This document shows, in pieces, positions 1 to 6,005 of a DNA stretch of 6,921 bases. The DNA is from Flavobacteriales bacterium. GTDB lineage: Bacteria; Bacteroidota; Bacteroidia; Flavobacteriales; BACL11. How positions within the stretch are numbered: the first letter of the stretch is position 1; the number at the start of each line of letters is the position of its first letter. Below the pieces are notes generated by a model. The model was given only the letters and a program-made list of their open reading frames with translations, made no database searches and was not told the origin of the DNA. The translations under genes were made by a program, and so were the position numbers. The stretch is from the NCBI GenBank assembly GCA_002683775.1, contig NYTT01000098.1:1-6921 (forward strand), in the 5' to 3' direction.

Positions 1-635
1 ATATTATCATTCATTATATCTTTAATGGCGGTTGAATTTTCAGTCAATAATAATTTTCTTAATGACATTAGTCCTAGTAATTTATCCTCATCATTTACTA
101 CATATATTGTATATATATTTTTAAGATCATTTGCCTGCTTTCGCATTTCTTTAAGACATCTTATTGTATGCCAGTTTTCATTTACTTTTATTAATTCCTT
201 TTCCATAAGTGAACCGGCGGTATCATTAGGGTAACTTAGTAAATCATTTATGTTACTTAAAAGAACTTCGTCTTTGATTTGAGCAAGAACTTCTTCTTTT
301 TTATCAGCAGAGAATTCTCCTATTACATTTGCGGCATCATCTGTAGCAAGTTTATCAATTACTATATTTGCTATTTCATTTGCAGTAAGATCTTCAAGTA
401 GCTTTTCTCTTGTCTCATCATCAAGTTCAATGATTATAGCAGCTAATCTTTCTTTGTCAGTTATTAATTTGTAGAGATATTGCGCTTCTTTCTTATCTAA
501 TATTTCAAATATTTCAGCAATGTCTGCTGTATGAATAGTATTAAGATTTTCAATTAATTTTTCAGATTTACCATGTTTTATTAATGTTTTTAGCTTTTCA
601 ATATACTCACTATTTAACTCTAATTTAATTGACAT
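1..635 (-). CDS. mgtE: Magnesium transporter MgtE, N-terminal part (runs off the left edge)
   Basis: MgtE proteins are homodimeric inner-membrane Mg2+ channels whose cytoplasmic N and CBS domains sense Mg2+ and close the pore. About 211 residues are visible here, all from the cytoplasmic part. Residues 1-131 form an acidic, helical, repeat-like stretch typical of the MgtE N domain. The family hallmark linking it to the CBS pair follows at 135-144 (YPNDTAGSLM). The first CBS domain comes next, with IYTIYVVNDEDKLLGLMSL around 173-191 and IMND near 206-209. The second CBS domain and the five-helix membrane domain lie beyond the window. The ATG at 635-633 is chosen because it starts a normal MgtE N-terminus (MSIKLEL). 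It overlaps the last 11 nt of rsmA, which suggests translational coupling. No Shine-Dalgarno sequence is seen. The frame is open throughout. The family call is very secure; transport of Mg2+ is inferred from the family. Confidence 0.95.
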   Translation of the reverse strand, partial: MSIKLELNSEYIEKLKTLIKHGKSEKLIENLNTIHTADIAEIFEILDKKEAQYLYKLITDKERLAAIIIELDDETREKLLEDLTANEIANIVIDKLATDDAANVIGEFSADKKEEVLAQIKDEVLLSNINDLLSYPNDTAGSLMEKELIKVNENWHTIRCLKEMRKQANDLKNIYTIYVVNDEDKLLGLMSLRKLLLTENSTAIKDIMNDN

Positions 636-1377
636 GATTAGTTATTTTTATGAAATCATCAACGGATAATTGTTCTGCACGTAAAGTTAGTAAATCTTTA
701 ATTTCCTCTTCATTAATAAATTTAAAAGGCTTTAATGCATTACGTACTGTTTTTCTTCTTTGATTAAATGATGCTTTTACAATGCGCTTAAATTTAGTTC
801 CTTCAACACTTAACTCTTTTCGTTTATTTCTTGTTAGTCTTATAACTCCTGATTTTACTTTAGGAGGAGGATTAAAGACATGTTCATCAACGGTAAAGCA
901 GTATTCAATATCATAAAATGTTTGCATAAGTACTGATAAGATGCCTCTTTTTTTACCTTTTTTGCAAGCAATTCTCTCAGCAACTTCTTTTTGAAACATA
1001 CCTATTATTTCATTAATGTTATTTCTATTTTCGTATGATTTGAATAATATTTGTGATGAGATATTGTATGGAAAATTACCGATTAAACAAAAATTAAAAC
1101 TAAATGTATCTTCAATATTGAGTTTTAAGAAATCTGAGGCAATGATATCTAGCTTTGGGTAATTTAATCTGAGATAGAAAACACTTTCTTGATCTATCTC
1201 AACTGCTTGAGTACTATATTTTTTTTCTAAAAGAAATTTGGTAAGAATCCCCATTCCTGGTCCAATTTCAACAACATTTCTTGCGTCTTTAGAAATAAGA
1301 TTTGTAATTTTTAGGGCTATTGATTCATCATTTAAGAAATGTTGTCCAAGATGTTTTTTTGCTTTTACATCTTTCAT
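625..1377 (-). CDS. rsmA: 16S rRNA (adenine1518-N6/adenine1519-N6)-dimethyltransferase RsmA/KsgA
   Basis: RsmA (KsgA) uses S-adenosylmethionine to dimethylate two adjacent adenines in the 3'-terminal helix of 16S rRNA, a late step of small-subunit assembly in the cytoplasm. The protein is 250 residues, slightly short for the family but complete. Visible motifs in order are GQHFL (11-15), the SAM-binding loop EIGPGMG (37-43), the acidic motif VEID (59-62), SDFL (81-84), the catalytic NFPYNIS (101-107; the N-[LF]-P-Y motif of adenine-N6 methyltransferases), FNPPPKVKS (168-176), and the C-terminal RNA-contact region with FNQRRKTVRNAL (204-215) and RAEQLSVDDF (233-242). The ATG at 1377-1375 lies 2 nt after the stop of the upstream ATPase gene, and the 3' end overlaps mgtE, so it sits inside a tight operon. 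Loss of this enzyme gives kasugamycin resistance in other bacteria. No key residue is missing. Confidence 0.97.
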   Translation of the reverse strand: MKDVKAKKHLGQHFLNDESIALKITNLISKDARNVVEIGPGMGILTKFLLEKKYSTQAVEIDQESVFYLRLNYPKLDIIASDFLKLNIEDTFSFNFCLIGNFPYNISSQILFKSYENRNNINEIIGMFQKEVAERIACKKGKKRGILSVLMQTFYDIEYCFTVDEHVFNPPPKVKSGVIRLTRNKRKELSVEGTKFKRIVKASFNQRRKTVRNALKPFKFINEEEIKDLLTLRAEQLSVDDFIKITNHVN

Positions 1378-1379
1378 TA

Positions 1380-2126
1380 TTATTTTTTTAATCTTTTGAA
1401 AAGTTTTGATGCAAAAACAAAATTTGTTAGCTCTTCATTATTTGAGATAATTAATTCTTCTTTGTTTCCTTTCCACCACATTTCACCTTTATGAATAAAA
1501 GAAATATTATCGCCAATTTGCATGACTGAATTCATGTCATGTGTGTTTACAATAGTAGTAATATTATATTCTTTTGTAATTTCCATTATTAAATCATCGA
1601 TCAAAATCGCTGTTTTAGGGTCAAGACCAGAATTAGGTTCATCACAGAAAAGATATTTTGGTTGCATGACAATTGCCCTTGCAATGGCAACTCTTTTTTT
1701 CATTCCGCCACTTAGTTCAGATGGCATTAAGTTATTTTTGCTTTTTAAGTTAACTCTTTCTAAGCAAAAATTAACTCGTTCTATCATCTCTCTTTCAGAT
1801 TTCTCTGTGAATAAAGAGAGGGGAAACATTATGTTTTCTTCAACAGACATATAATCATAAAGTGCCCCACCTTGAAAGAGCATTCCTATATCTTGTCTTA
1901 ATTTTTTCAGTTCTTTCTTGTTCATTTCACTAACGTTAGAACCATCAAAAAGAACTTTCCCTGAGTAATTTTTGTATAAACCAATTAGTATTTTAATCAG
2001 AGTAGTTTTTCCAGAACCACTTTCGCCAATAATAAGATTAGTTTGTCCCTTCTTGAACGTCATGTTTACATTTTTCAACACTTTGTTATCTCCAAATGAC
2101 TTGTCTATATTTTTAATCTCTATCAT
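1380..2126 (-). CDS. mlaF: MlaF-like ABC transporter ATPase (phospholipid/MCE-type transport)
   Basis: This is the ATPase partner of an MlaE-type permease. In the Mla/MCE family the MlaF-MlaE complex drives phospholipid movement between inner and outer membranes. The 248 residues carry a full nucleotide-binding domain: Walker A GESGSGKTT (34-42), Q-loop Q85 followed by GGALYDYMSVEENIMFPL, the ABC signature LSGGM (138-142), Walker B YLFCDEP with catalytic E163, D-loop SGLD (166-169) and switch histidine H196 in NTHD. The segment FQGGALYDYMSVEENI closely matches MlaF-type ATPases, which usually have FQxGALFxSxxVxENV here. The ATG lies inside an ATGA overlap with the permease stop, so the two products are probably made in equal amounts. 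The C-terminal tail (about 222-248) is lysine-rich. Family and partner are secure. The lipid substrate is inferred, since no MCE (MlaD) gene lies beside it. Confidence 0.9.
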   Translation of the reverse strand: MIEIKNIDKSFGDNKVLKNVNMTFKKGQTNLIIGESGSGKTTLIKILIGLYKNYSGKVLFDGSNVSEMNKKELKKLRQDIGMLFQGGALYDYMSVEENIMFPLSLFTEKSEREMIERVNFCLERVNLKSKNNLMPSELSGGMKKRVAIARAIVMQPKYLFCDEPNSGLDPKTAILIDDLIMEITKEYNITTIVNTHDMNSVMQIGDNISFIHKGEMWWKGNKEELIISNNEELTNFVFASKLFKRLKK

Positions 2127-2863
2127 GCTAGTATAATTTTGGTTAAGATAAAGTTAAATACAAGTATGACAATACTGCTATATACAACAGCTTCAGTGCT
2201 AGATTTTCCAACAGCAACTGCCCCGCCTTTCGCATAATATCCAAAATAAGAAGAAAGAGAAGAGACTATAAACGCAAAGGCTAGTGTCTTAATAATTGCA
2301 TAACTTACAAAAAACGGAATAAATTCATATCTTAAACCATACATAAAATCTGAAGTAGTTACATTAACAGATAAGCCTCCAACCCATGCCCCAATCATGC
2401 CAATTCCCATACTAAGAATTACTAGAAGTGGAAAGAAGAAAAGCGATGCAATTATTTTTGGAAGAATTAGAAAGGATGCTGAATTTACTCCCATTATCTC
2501 AAGAGCATCTATTTGTTCACTTACCCTCATACTCCCAATCTCTGAAGCAATGCTTGAACCAACTTTACCTGCAAGTATTAAAGAAATCATAGTCGGCGAA
2601 AATTCTAAAATAAGAGAATCTCTGCTCGCTAACCCAATTAAATATTTTGGTAGAAGTGGATTTTGTAGGTTTAAAGCGGTTTGAATACTCACTACTCCAC
2701 CTACAAAGAAGGAAATAAATAATACAATACCGATTGAATTTAATCCAATTTTTTCAAGCTCTAAAATCAATTGCTTATTAAATACACTCCATTTTTCTGG
2801 AACACTCATCACTTTTCTCATCATCATGAAATATTGTCCAATGTGTTTGAGTAGTTTTTGCAT
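2123..2863 (-). CDS. mlaE: MlaE-like ABC transporter permease
   Basis: This is an integral inner-membrane permease of the MlaE (DUF140) family, which pairs with MlaF and an MCE protein to move phospholipids across the envelope. It has 246 residues, close to the usual length of about 260. An amphipathic N-terminal helix precedes hydrophobic segments near 43-65, 83-98, 131-162, 180-205 and 226-246. The family hallmark lies at about 99-122, with GKVGSSIASEIGSMR followed by VSEQIDALE; it corresponds to the cytoplasmic coupling helix region. The C-terminal AVGKSSTEAVV (216-226) is also typical. The chosen ATG at 2863 is the first gene start of the minus-strand train, and its stop overlaps the ATPase start by 4 nt. 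A 16-bp palindrome lies directly upstream of the start. The family assignment is strong; the transported lipid is not shown by the sequence. Confidence 0.92.
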   Translation of the reverse strand: MQKLLKHIGQYFMMMRKVMSVPEKWSVFNKQLILELEKIGLNSIGIVLFISFFVGGVVSIQTALNLQNPLLPKYLIGLASRDSLILEFSPTMISLILAGKVGSSIASEIGSMRVSEQIDALEIMGVNSASFLILPKIIASLFFFPLLVILSMGIGMIGAWVGGLSVNVTTSDFMYGLRYEFIPFFVSYAIIKTLAFAFIVSSLSSYFGYYAKGGAVAVGKSSTEAVVYSSIVILVFNFILTKIILA

Positions 2864-2899
2864 GAATTAATATATTAATTTAATAAATTTGCATTTACG
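2864..2899. promoter_or_regulatory. Divergent control region between the mlaE and lipoprotein/feo gene trains
   Basis: This 36-bp stretch separates the start codons of two oppositely oriented gene trains, so promoters for both must lie here or reach into the flanking coding sequence. On the plus strand TAAATTTG at 2884-2891 fits the Bacteroidota -7 consensus TAnnTTTG, and TTTTTG at 2855-2860 could be the -33 element, although the 23-nt spacing is long. On the minus strand TACTTTTG (2916-2909) also fits -7 and would give a leader of about 40 nt for mlaE, but I see no matching -33 TTG at the expected distance. Such short motifs occur by chance in AT-rich DNA. The location is convincing; the exact elements are not. 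Confidence 0.45.
2865..2880. repeat. 16-bp perfect palindrome, possible operator
   Basis: AATTAATATATTAATT is a perfect 8+8 palindrome centred between 2872 and 2873. It begins 2 nt upstream of the mlaE start codon and ends 20 nt before the lipoprotein start. Its place between divergent genes suits a dimeric repressor site. It consists only of A and T, so chance is a real alternative. It does not resemble the classical Fur box. Confidence 0.4.
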
Positions 2900-3025
2900 A
2901 TGAAAATACAAAAGTATCATCTTTTATTGATTATTTTATTTTTAATCATTACTTCTTGTGGATTGACTAAGAAACAAGGTTGTGATACATGTCCTAATTT
3001 CACTGCATCATCTGATCTAAATTAA
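2900..3025 (+). CDS. Very small putative lipoprotein (41 residues) with a CxxC motif, upstream of feoA
   Basis: I do not recognise this gene as a named family. It encodes 41 residues. The N-terminus is basic (K2, K5) and is followed by a hydrophobic core (L8 to I17) and a Bacteroidota-style lipobox ending in ITSC, with the likely lipidated Cys at position 20. The predicted mature peptide is only 22 residues: CGLTKKQ, then GCDTCPNF with C28 and C31 as a CxxC pair, then a short polar tail. No acidic residues follow C20, so there is no obvious surface-export signal and it probably stays on the periplasmic side of a membrane. The stop lies 45 nt before feoA on the same strand, so co-transcription is possible. 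The clean signal peptide and lipobox argue for a real gene. A function in metal or redox handling is only a guess. Confidence 0.7.
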   Translation: MKIQKYHLLLIILFLIITSCGLTKKQGCDTCPNFTASSDLN

Positions 3026-3026
3026 T

Positions 3027-3050
3027 GAATAAATCTCTTTAGATTTATTC
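3027..3050. repeat. 10-bp perfect inverted repeat between the lipoprotein gene and feoA
   Basis: The arms GAATAAATCT (3027-3036) and AGATTTATTC (3041-3050) are perfectly complementary around a 4-nt CTTT loop. The repeat begins 1 nt after the lipoprotein stop codon and ends 20 nt before the feoA start. It has few G:C pairs and no T-run after it, so it is a poor intrinsic terminator. It could be an RNA hairpin that protects or separates the messages, or a protein-binding site controlling feoAB. Confidence 0.5.
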
Positions 3051-3058
3051 TAAATAAC

Positions 3059-3066
3059 TATATTTG
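3059..3066 (+). promoter_or_regulatory. Possible -7 type promoter box directly before feoA
   Basis: TATATTTG matches the Bacteroidota -7 consensus TAnnTTTG. It ends only 4 nt before the feoA ATG, so a transcript from it would have almost no leader. I see no TTG at the -33 distance. It may well be a chance match in AT-rich sequence. Confidence 0.2.
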
Positions 3067-3070
3067 CAAA

Positions 3071-3295
3071 ATGCAATGTTTAGCGGAATTATCGATTGGG
3101 TCAACAGGAGAAATGGTTAGAATTTTTGATAATAATTTAGAGCAGAAACTATTAGAAATGGGCTGTACACCTGGCGAGAATTTTGAAGTAGTTCGTAAAG
3201 CTCCCTTTGGAGGTCCAGTAGCAATCCTAATCTCTTCATACATTCTTAGTATTAGAAGAGAAGATGCAAAAAGTATTGAGGTAATTGAATTATAA
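3071..3295 (+). CDS. feoA: Ferrous iron transport protein A (FeoA)
   Basis: FeoA is a small cytoplasmic SH3-like protein that works with the FeoB channel in Fe2+ uptake, probably by binding FeoB and tuning its activity. The 74 residues cover the whole domain. The N-terminal strand (LAELSIGSTGEMVRI, about 4-18) is followed by the diagnostic LLEMGCTPGENFEVVRKAP (about 27-45), GGPVAILI (47-54), and the closing YILSIRREDAKSIEV (57-71), which matches the usual Y-x-L-x-x-R-x-x-(D/E)-A pattern. The ATG at 3071 gives a standard FeoA N-terminus. No Shine-Dalgarno sequence precedes it. Its stop is 1 nt before the feoB ATG, consistent with one transcript and coupled translation. FeoA is a separate protein here rather than fused to FeoB. 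Confidence 0.95.
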   Translation: MQCLAELSIGSTGEMVRIFDNNLEQKLLEMGCTPGENFEVVRKAPFGGPVAILISSYILSIRREDAKSIEVIEL

Positions 3296-3296
3296 A

Positions 3297-5375
3297 ATGA
3301 GTAATCAATTATTTAAAATTGCTCTGGCTGGAAACCCTAACTCTGGCAAAACAACTTTATTTAACGCGCTTACGGGACTAAAGCAAAAAGTTGGAAATTA
3401 TCCTGGTATTACTGTAGAAAAAAAAACAGGAACAATAAAGTTGTCGAATGATTCTAAAGCAATTGCAATTGATTTACCAGGCACTTATTCCTTATTTTCT
3501 AAATCAATAGATGAAGAAGTGGCTCAGCAAATTTTATGTAATAAAGATAATCGTGATTACCCAGATATTACTTTGGTTGTTGCAGATGCATCGAATTTAA
3601 GGAGATCTATTTTTCTTCTGACTCAGATAATTGATCTAAAGATGAATGTTGTCTTAGCTTTAAATATGGTTGATATAGCAACAAAGAAAGGATTAATCGT
3701 AGATGTAAATTTGTTATCTAAAAAACTTGGTATTCCTGTGGTTGCTATTAATGCAAGAAAAGGAAAAGGCATTGAGGTGTTAAAAAAAACCGTGATTAAT
3801 TCTTTGGGTAAATCTCCTGATTATCCTTTTCTAGATGTAGGAAAACTATTTAAAGGTGCTATTCAAAAAGCAAATATTATTAGAAATGTTGAAAATAATT
3901 ACGCTTCTTTTATGGCATTATGTAAACAAAAATTAAGTGGTGAAATTGAAAATAGATGCGCCTTAAATCAGCTTTGCAAATCAGAAGATATTATACCAGA
4001 ACGAGCACAGGCCAAAGAGACTGTTAATCGCTATTCGTTAATTGATAAATTAGTTAAAGAAACTGTCAAGCAAGGTGAGCCCATTGGAAAATATATGATT
4101 ACAAAGAGGTTAGATGATCTTTTAATTCATCCCTTTTATGGTTATATAATTTTTCTACTAATATTATTTGTTATTTTTCAAGTTGTCTTTTCTTGGGCTA
4201 CATATCCAATGGATTTAATTGATGGTTTATTTGTAGATATACAGATGTTTGTATCTCAAGCTTTACCAAAAGGCCTTTTAAATGATTTAGTTGTTAATGG
4301 AATACTTGCTGGTCTTGGGGGAATCTTAATTTTTGTACCTCAGATAGCTTTCTTATTTGCTTTTATTGCTTTTTTAGAGGATACGGGATACATGGCAAGG
4401 GTTAGTTTTATAACTGATAAACTTCTTAGAAATGTTGGCTTAAATGGACGGTCAATTATTCCTTTGTTAAGCGGTGCAGCATGTGCTGTTCCCGCAATTA
4501 TGTCTACAAGGACAATTTCTTCATGGAAAGAGAGGATTATTACAATTTTAGTTACACCACTTATGAGTTGTTCTGCAAGATTACCAGTGTACACTTTGAT
4601 TATTGCACTCATAATACCTGCTGAAGATTATTTTGGTTTTAATTTACAAGGAATAGTAATGATGTCATTCTATATGATAGGATTTGTTGCGGCAATACTT
4701 GTTGCTCTGCTATTAAAATACACCATAAAGTCAAAGGAACATTCCTATTATATAATGGAAATGCCCTCTTATAAAATCCCTGACTGGAAAACAGTTGGGT
4801 ACACAATCTTTGAGAAAGTTAAAGTATTTTTATTTGATGCAGGAAAGATTATTATTGCAGTCTCTATTGTCTTATGGTTTATGTCCTCTTTTTCACCTGG
4901 AGATAATTTTGAAAAAATAGAGAAAAAATGGAAAGGGCATGAAAATGCAGAATTTAACATAAATGCAGATAAATTAGAGGCTTCTTACGCGGGAATACTT
5001 GGAAAGATGATTGAGCCTGCAATTAAACCACTAGGGTTTGATTGGAAGATTGGTATTTCACTTATAACCTCTTTTGCTGCAAGAGAAGTATTTGTTGGTA
5101 CAATGTCAACTATTTATAGTGTTGGAGATAGTAATGTTAAATCAATTCAAACAAGACTTTCAGAACTAAAAAACCCTGATACAGGAGAAGCTTTTTTTAC
5201 TCCTGCTGTTGGAATTTCATTAATGTTATTTTATGCCTTTGCAATGCAATGTATGACCACTATTGTAATTGTTTATAGAGAAACAAATCATTGGAAATGG
5301 CCATTTATTCAGTTTGTATATATGGGTTTTTTAGCTTATTTTTCTAGCTTAATTGCGTATCAATTACTGAGCTAA
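3297..5375 (+). CDS. feoB: Ferrous iron transport protein B (FeoB), G-protein-coupled Fe2+ transporter
   Basis: FeoB imports Fe2+ across the inner membrane under control of an N-terminal GTPase. With the ATG at 3297 the protein has 692 residues. The G domain shows G1 GNPNSGKTT (12-20, including N15, the position known as a K+ ligand in the Streptococcus protein), G2 around GNYPGIT (33-39), G3 DLPG (59-62), G4 NMVD (123-126) and a G5-like NARKGKG (152-158). A helical spacer leads to membrane segments from about 280. The first Gate region holds EDTGYMARVSF (361-371) and SGAACAVPA (392-400); the second holds SFAAREVFVGT (592-602). Cysteines at 396, 425 (PLMSCSARLPVY) and 652 (MQCMTT) match conserved family cysteines. 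An in-frame TTG at 3285 would add 4 residues and overlap feoA; the ATG one base after the feoA stop is preferred. The stop overlaps the next gene by 1 nt. Confidence 0.96.
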   Translation: MSNQLFKIALAGNPNSGKTTLFNALTGLKQKVGNYPGITVEKKTGTIKLSNDSKAIAIDLPGTYSLFSKSIDEEVAQQILCNKDNRDYPDITLVVADASNLRRSIFLLTQIIDLKMNVVLALNMVDIATKKGLIVDVNLLSKKLGIPVVAINARKGKGIEVLKKTVINSLGKSPDYPFLDVGKLFKGAIQKANIIRNVENNYASFMALCKQKLSGEIENRCALNQLCKSEDIIPERAQAKETVNRYSLIDKLVKETVKQGEPIGKYMITKRLDDLLIHPFYGYIIFLLILFVIFQVVFSWATYPMDLIDGLFVDIQMFVSQALPKGLLNDLVVNGILAGLGGILIFVPQIAFLFAFIAFLEDTGYMARVSFITDKLLRNVGLNGRSIIPLLSGAACAVPAIMSTRTISSWKERIITILVTPLMSCSARLPVYTLIIALIIPAEDYFGFNLQGIVMMSFYMIGFVAAILVALLLKYTIKSKEHSYYIMEMPSYKIPDWKTVGYTIFEKVKVFLFDAGKIIIAVSIVLWFMSSFSPGDNFEKIEKKWKGHENAEFNINADKLEASYAGILGKMIEPAIKPLGFDWKIGISLITSFAAREVFVGTMSTIYSVGDSNVKSIQTRLSELKNPDTGEAFFTPAVGISLMLFYAFAMQCMTTIVIVYRETNHWKWPFIQFVYMGFLAYFSSLIAYQLLS

Positions 5376-5965
5376 TGACTACTTTTAATTCTTATGTTCC
5401 AAAGCGTAGTATTAAATTATTAGAATGCTGGATAAATGAATTGCATTTAGAGATTAAAGTTACTAAGCCTAGAAAAAGTAAATTAGGTGATTTTAAGGTA
5501 ATAGGCGACCAGCTGATAATCTCAATAAATAATAATCTAAATAAGTACGCGTTTTTAATAACTCTTGTTCATGAAATAGCACATGCGTTTGTATTTCAAA
5601 AATATCAAAACACAGTTTTACCGCATTCTAGAAGTTGGAAATTAACTTACAAAGCATTAATGCTTAATTTTCTCACTACTGATTATTTTCCTGATGATAT
5701 ATTAAAAGTACTTTGTAAGCATATGATTTACCCAAGTGCGTCATCATATTCTGATATATCATTAGTTAAGGTCTTGCGAAAATATGATCTGTTAAAAAAA
5801 CACACCTTGTCTGATATAAATATTGGTGATATTTTTAGAATTTCATCTGGTAAGCAATTTGTTAAGGGTAATAGAATAAGAAAAAGATATAAGTGTATTG
5901 AGTATTCGACTAATAAGGTTTATTTATTTCATCCGCTTGCAGATGTTATAAAAGTTAATGATTAA
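5375..5965 (+). CDS. SprT-like zinc metalloprotease domain protein
   Basis: This 196-residue protein belongs to the SprT-like family (related to the SPRTN/Wss1 peptidases). It carries the zinc-peptidase motif HEIAH (66-70: H66, E67, H70) in LVHEIAHAF, and a third probable zinc ligand H84 in PHSRSWK (83-89). The N-terminal part has TKPRKSKLGDF (30-40) and strands before the active-site helix, as in the Bacteroidota SprT-like proteins I know. The C-terminal part has KHMIYPSASSYSD and a strand-rich tail (about 145-194) without the Cys ligands of a zinc ribbon. The usual PHGxxW is PHSRSW here, so a serine replaces glycine. The ATG overlaps the feoB stop (TAATG), suggesting coupled translation with the iron transporter. 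A DNA-protein crosslink repair role is possible by analogy to SPRTN only; the substrate is unknown. There is no signal peptide, so it is cytoplasmic. Confidence 0.85.
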   Translation: MTTFNSYVPKRSIKLLECWINELHLEIKVTKPRKSKLGDFKVIGDQLIISINNNLNKYAFLITLVHEIAHAFVFQKYQNTVLPHSRSWKLTYKALMLNFLTTDYFPDDILKVLCKHMIYPSASSYSDISLVKVLRKYDLLKKHTLSDINIGDIFRISSGKQFVKGNRIRKRYKCIEYSTNKVYLFHPLADVIKVND

Positions 5966-6005
5966 TAGTGTAAATTATTGTATGTTAGTTTCTAAGAATT
6001 AATAA

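Noticed and set aside
97..120. TA-rich tract (catatattgtatatatattt) as a repeat or origin element
   Set aside because: It lies inside the mgtE CBS-domain coding sequence (NIYTIYV) and is explained by codon choice in an AT-rich genome.
25..234. Plus-strand open frame of 69 codons near the left edge
   Set aside because: The opposite strand encodes the conserved YPNDTAGSLM and CBS region of MgtE, so this frame is a shadow.
1522..1854. Plus-strand open frame of 110 codons inside the mlaF-like gene, and similar frames opposite mlaE and feoB
   Set aside because: They lie fully antisense to genes with complete family motifs and encode no recognisable domain.
2900..3025. The small protein as FeoC or a FeoB-associated Cys-rich membrane protein
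   Set aside because: FeoC is a soluble winged-helix protein of about 80 residues. The Cys-rich family has a plain transmembrane helix and a Cys/Gly tail and is not a lipoprotein; this peptide has a lipobox and only three cysteines.
3027..3066. Rho-independent terminator after the lipoprotein gene
   Set aside because: The stem is A/T-rich and no run of T follows the right arm; the downstream bases are TAAATAACTATATTTG.
2864..3070. Classical Fur box ahead of feoA
   Set aside because: No stretch resembles the GATAATGATAATCATTATC pattern well enough. The A/T palindrome at 2865-2880 has different half-sites.
3285..3299. TTG at 3285 as the feoB start, giving 4 extra residues (696 total)
   Set aside because: The ATG at 3297, one base after the feoA stop, gives a normal FeoB N-terminus (MSNQLFKIALAGNPN) and fits the tight spacing of the neighbours.
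5966..6005. Promoter, small RNA or terminator in the 40-nt gap before manC
   Set aside because: No TAnnTTTG box, stable hairpin or T-run is visible; the gap may simply be spacer within a longer transcript.
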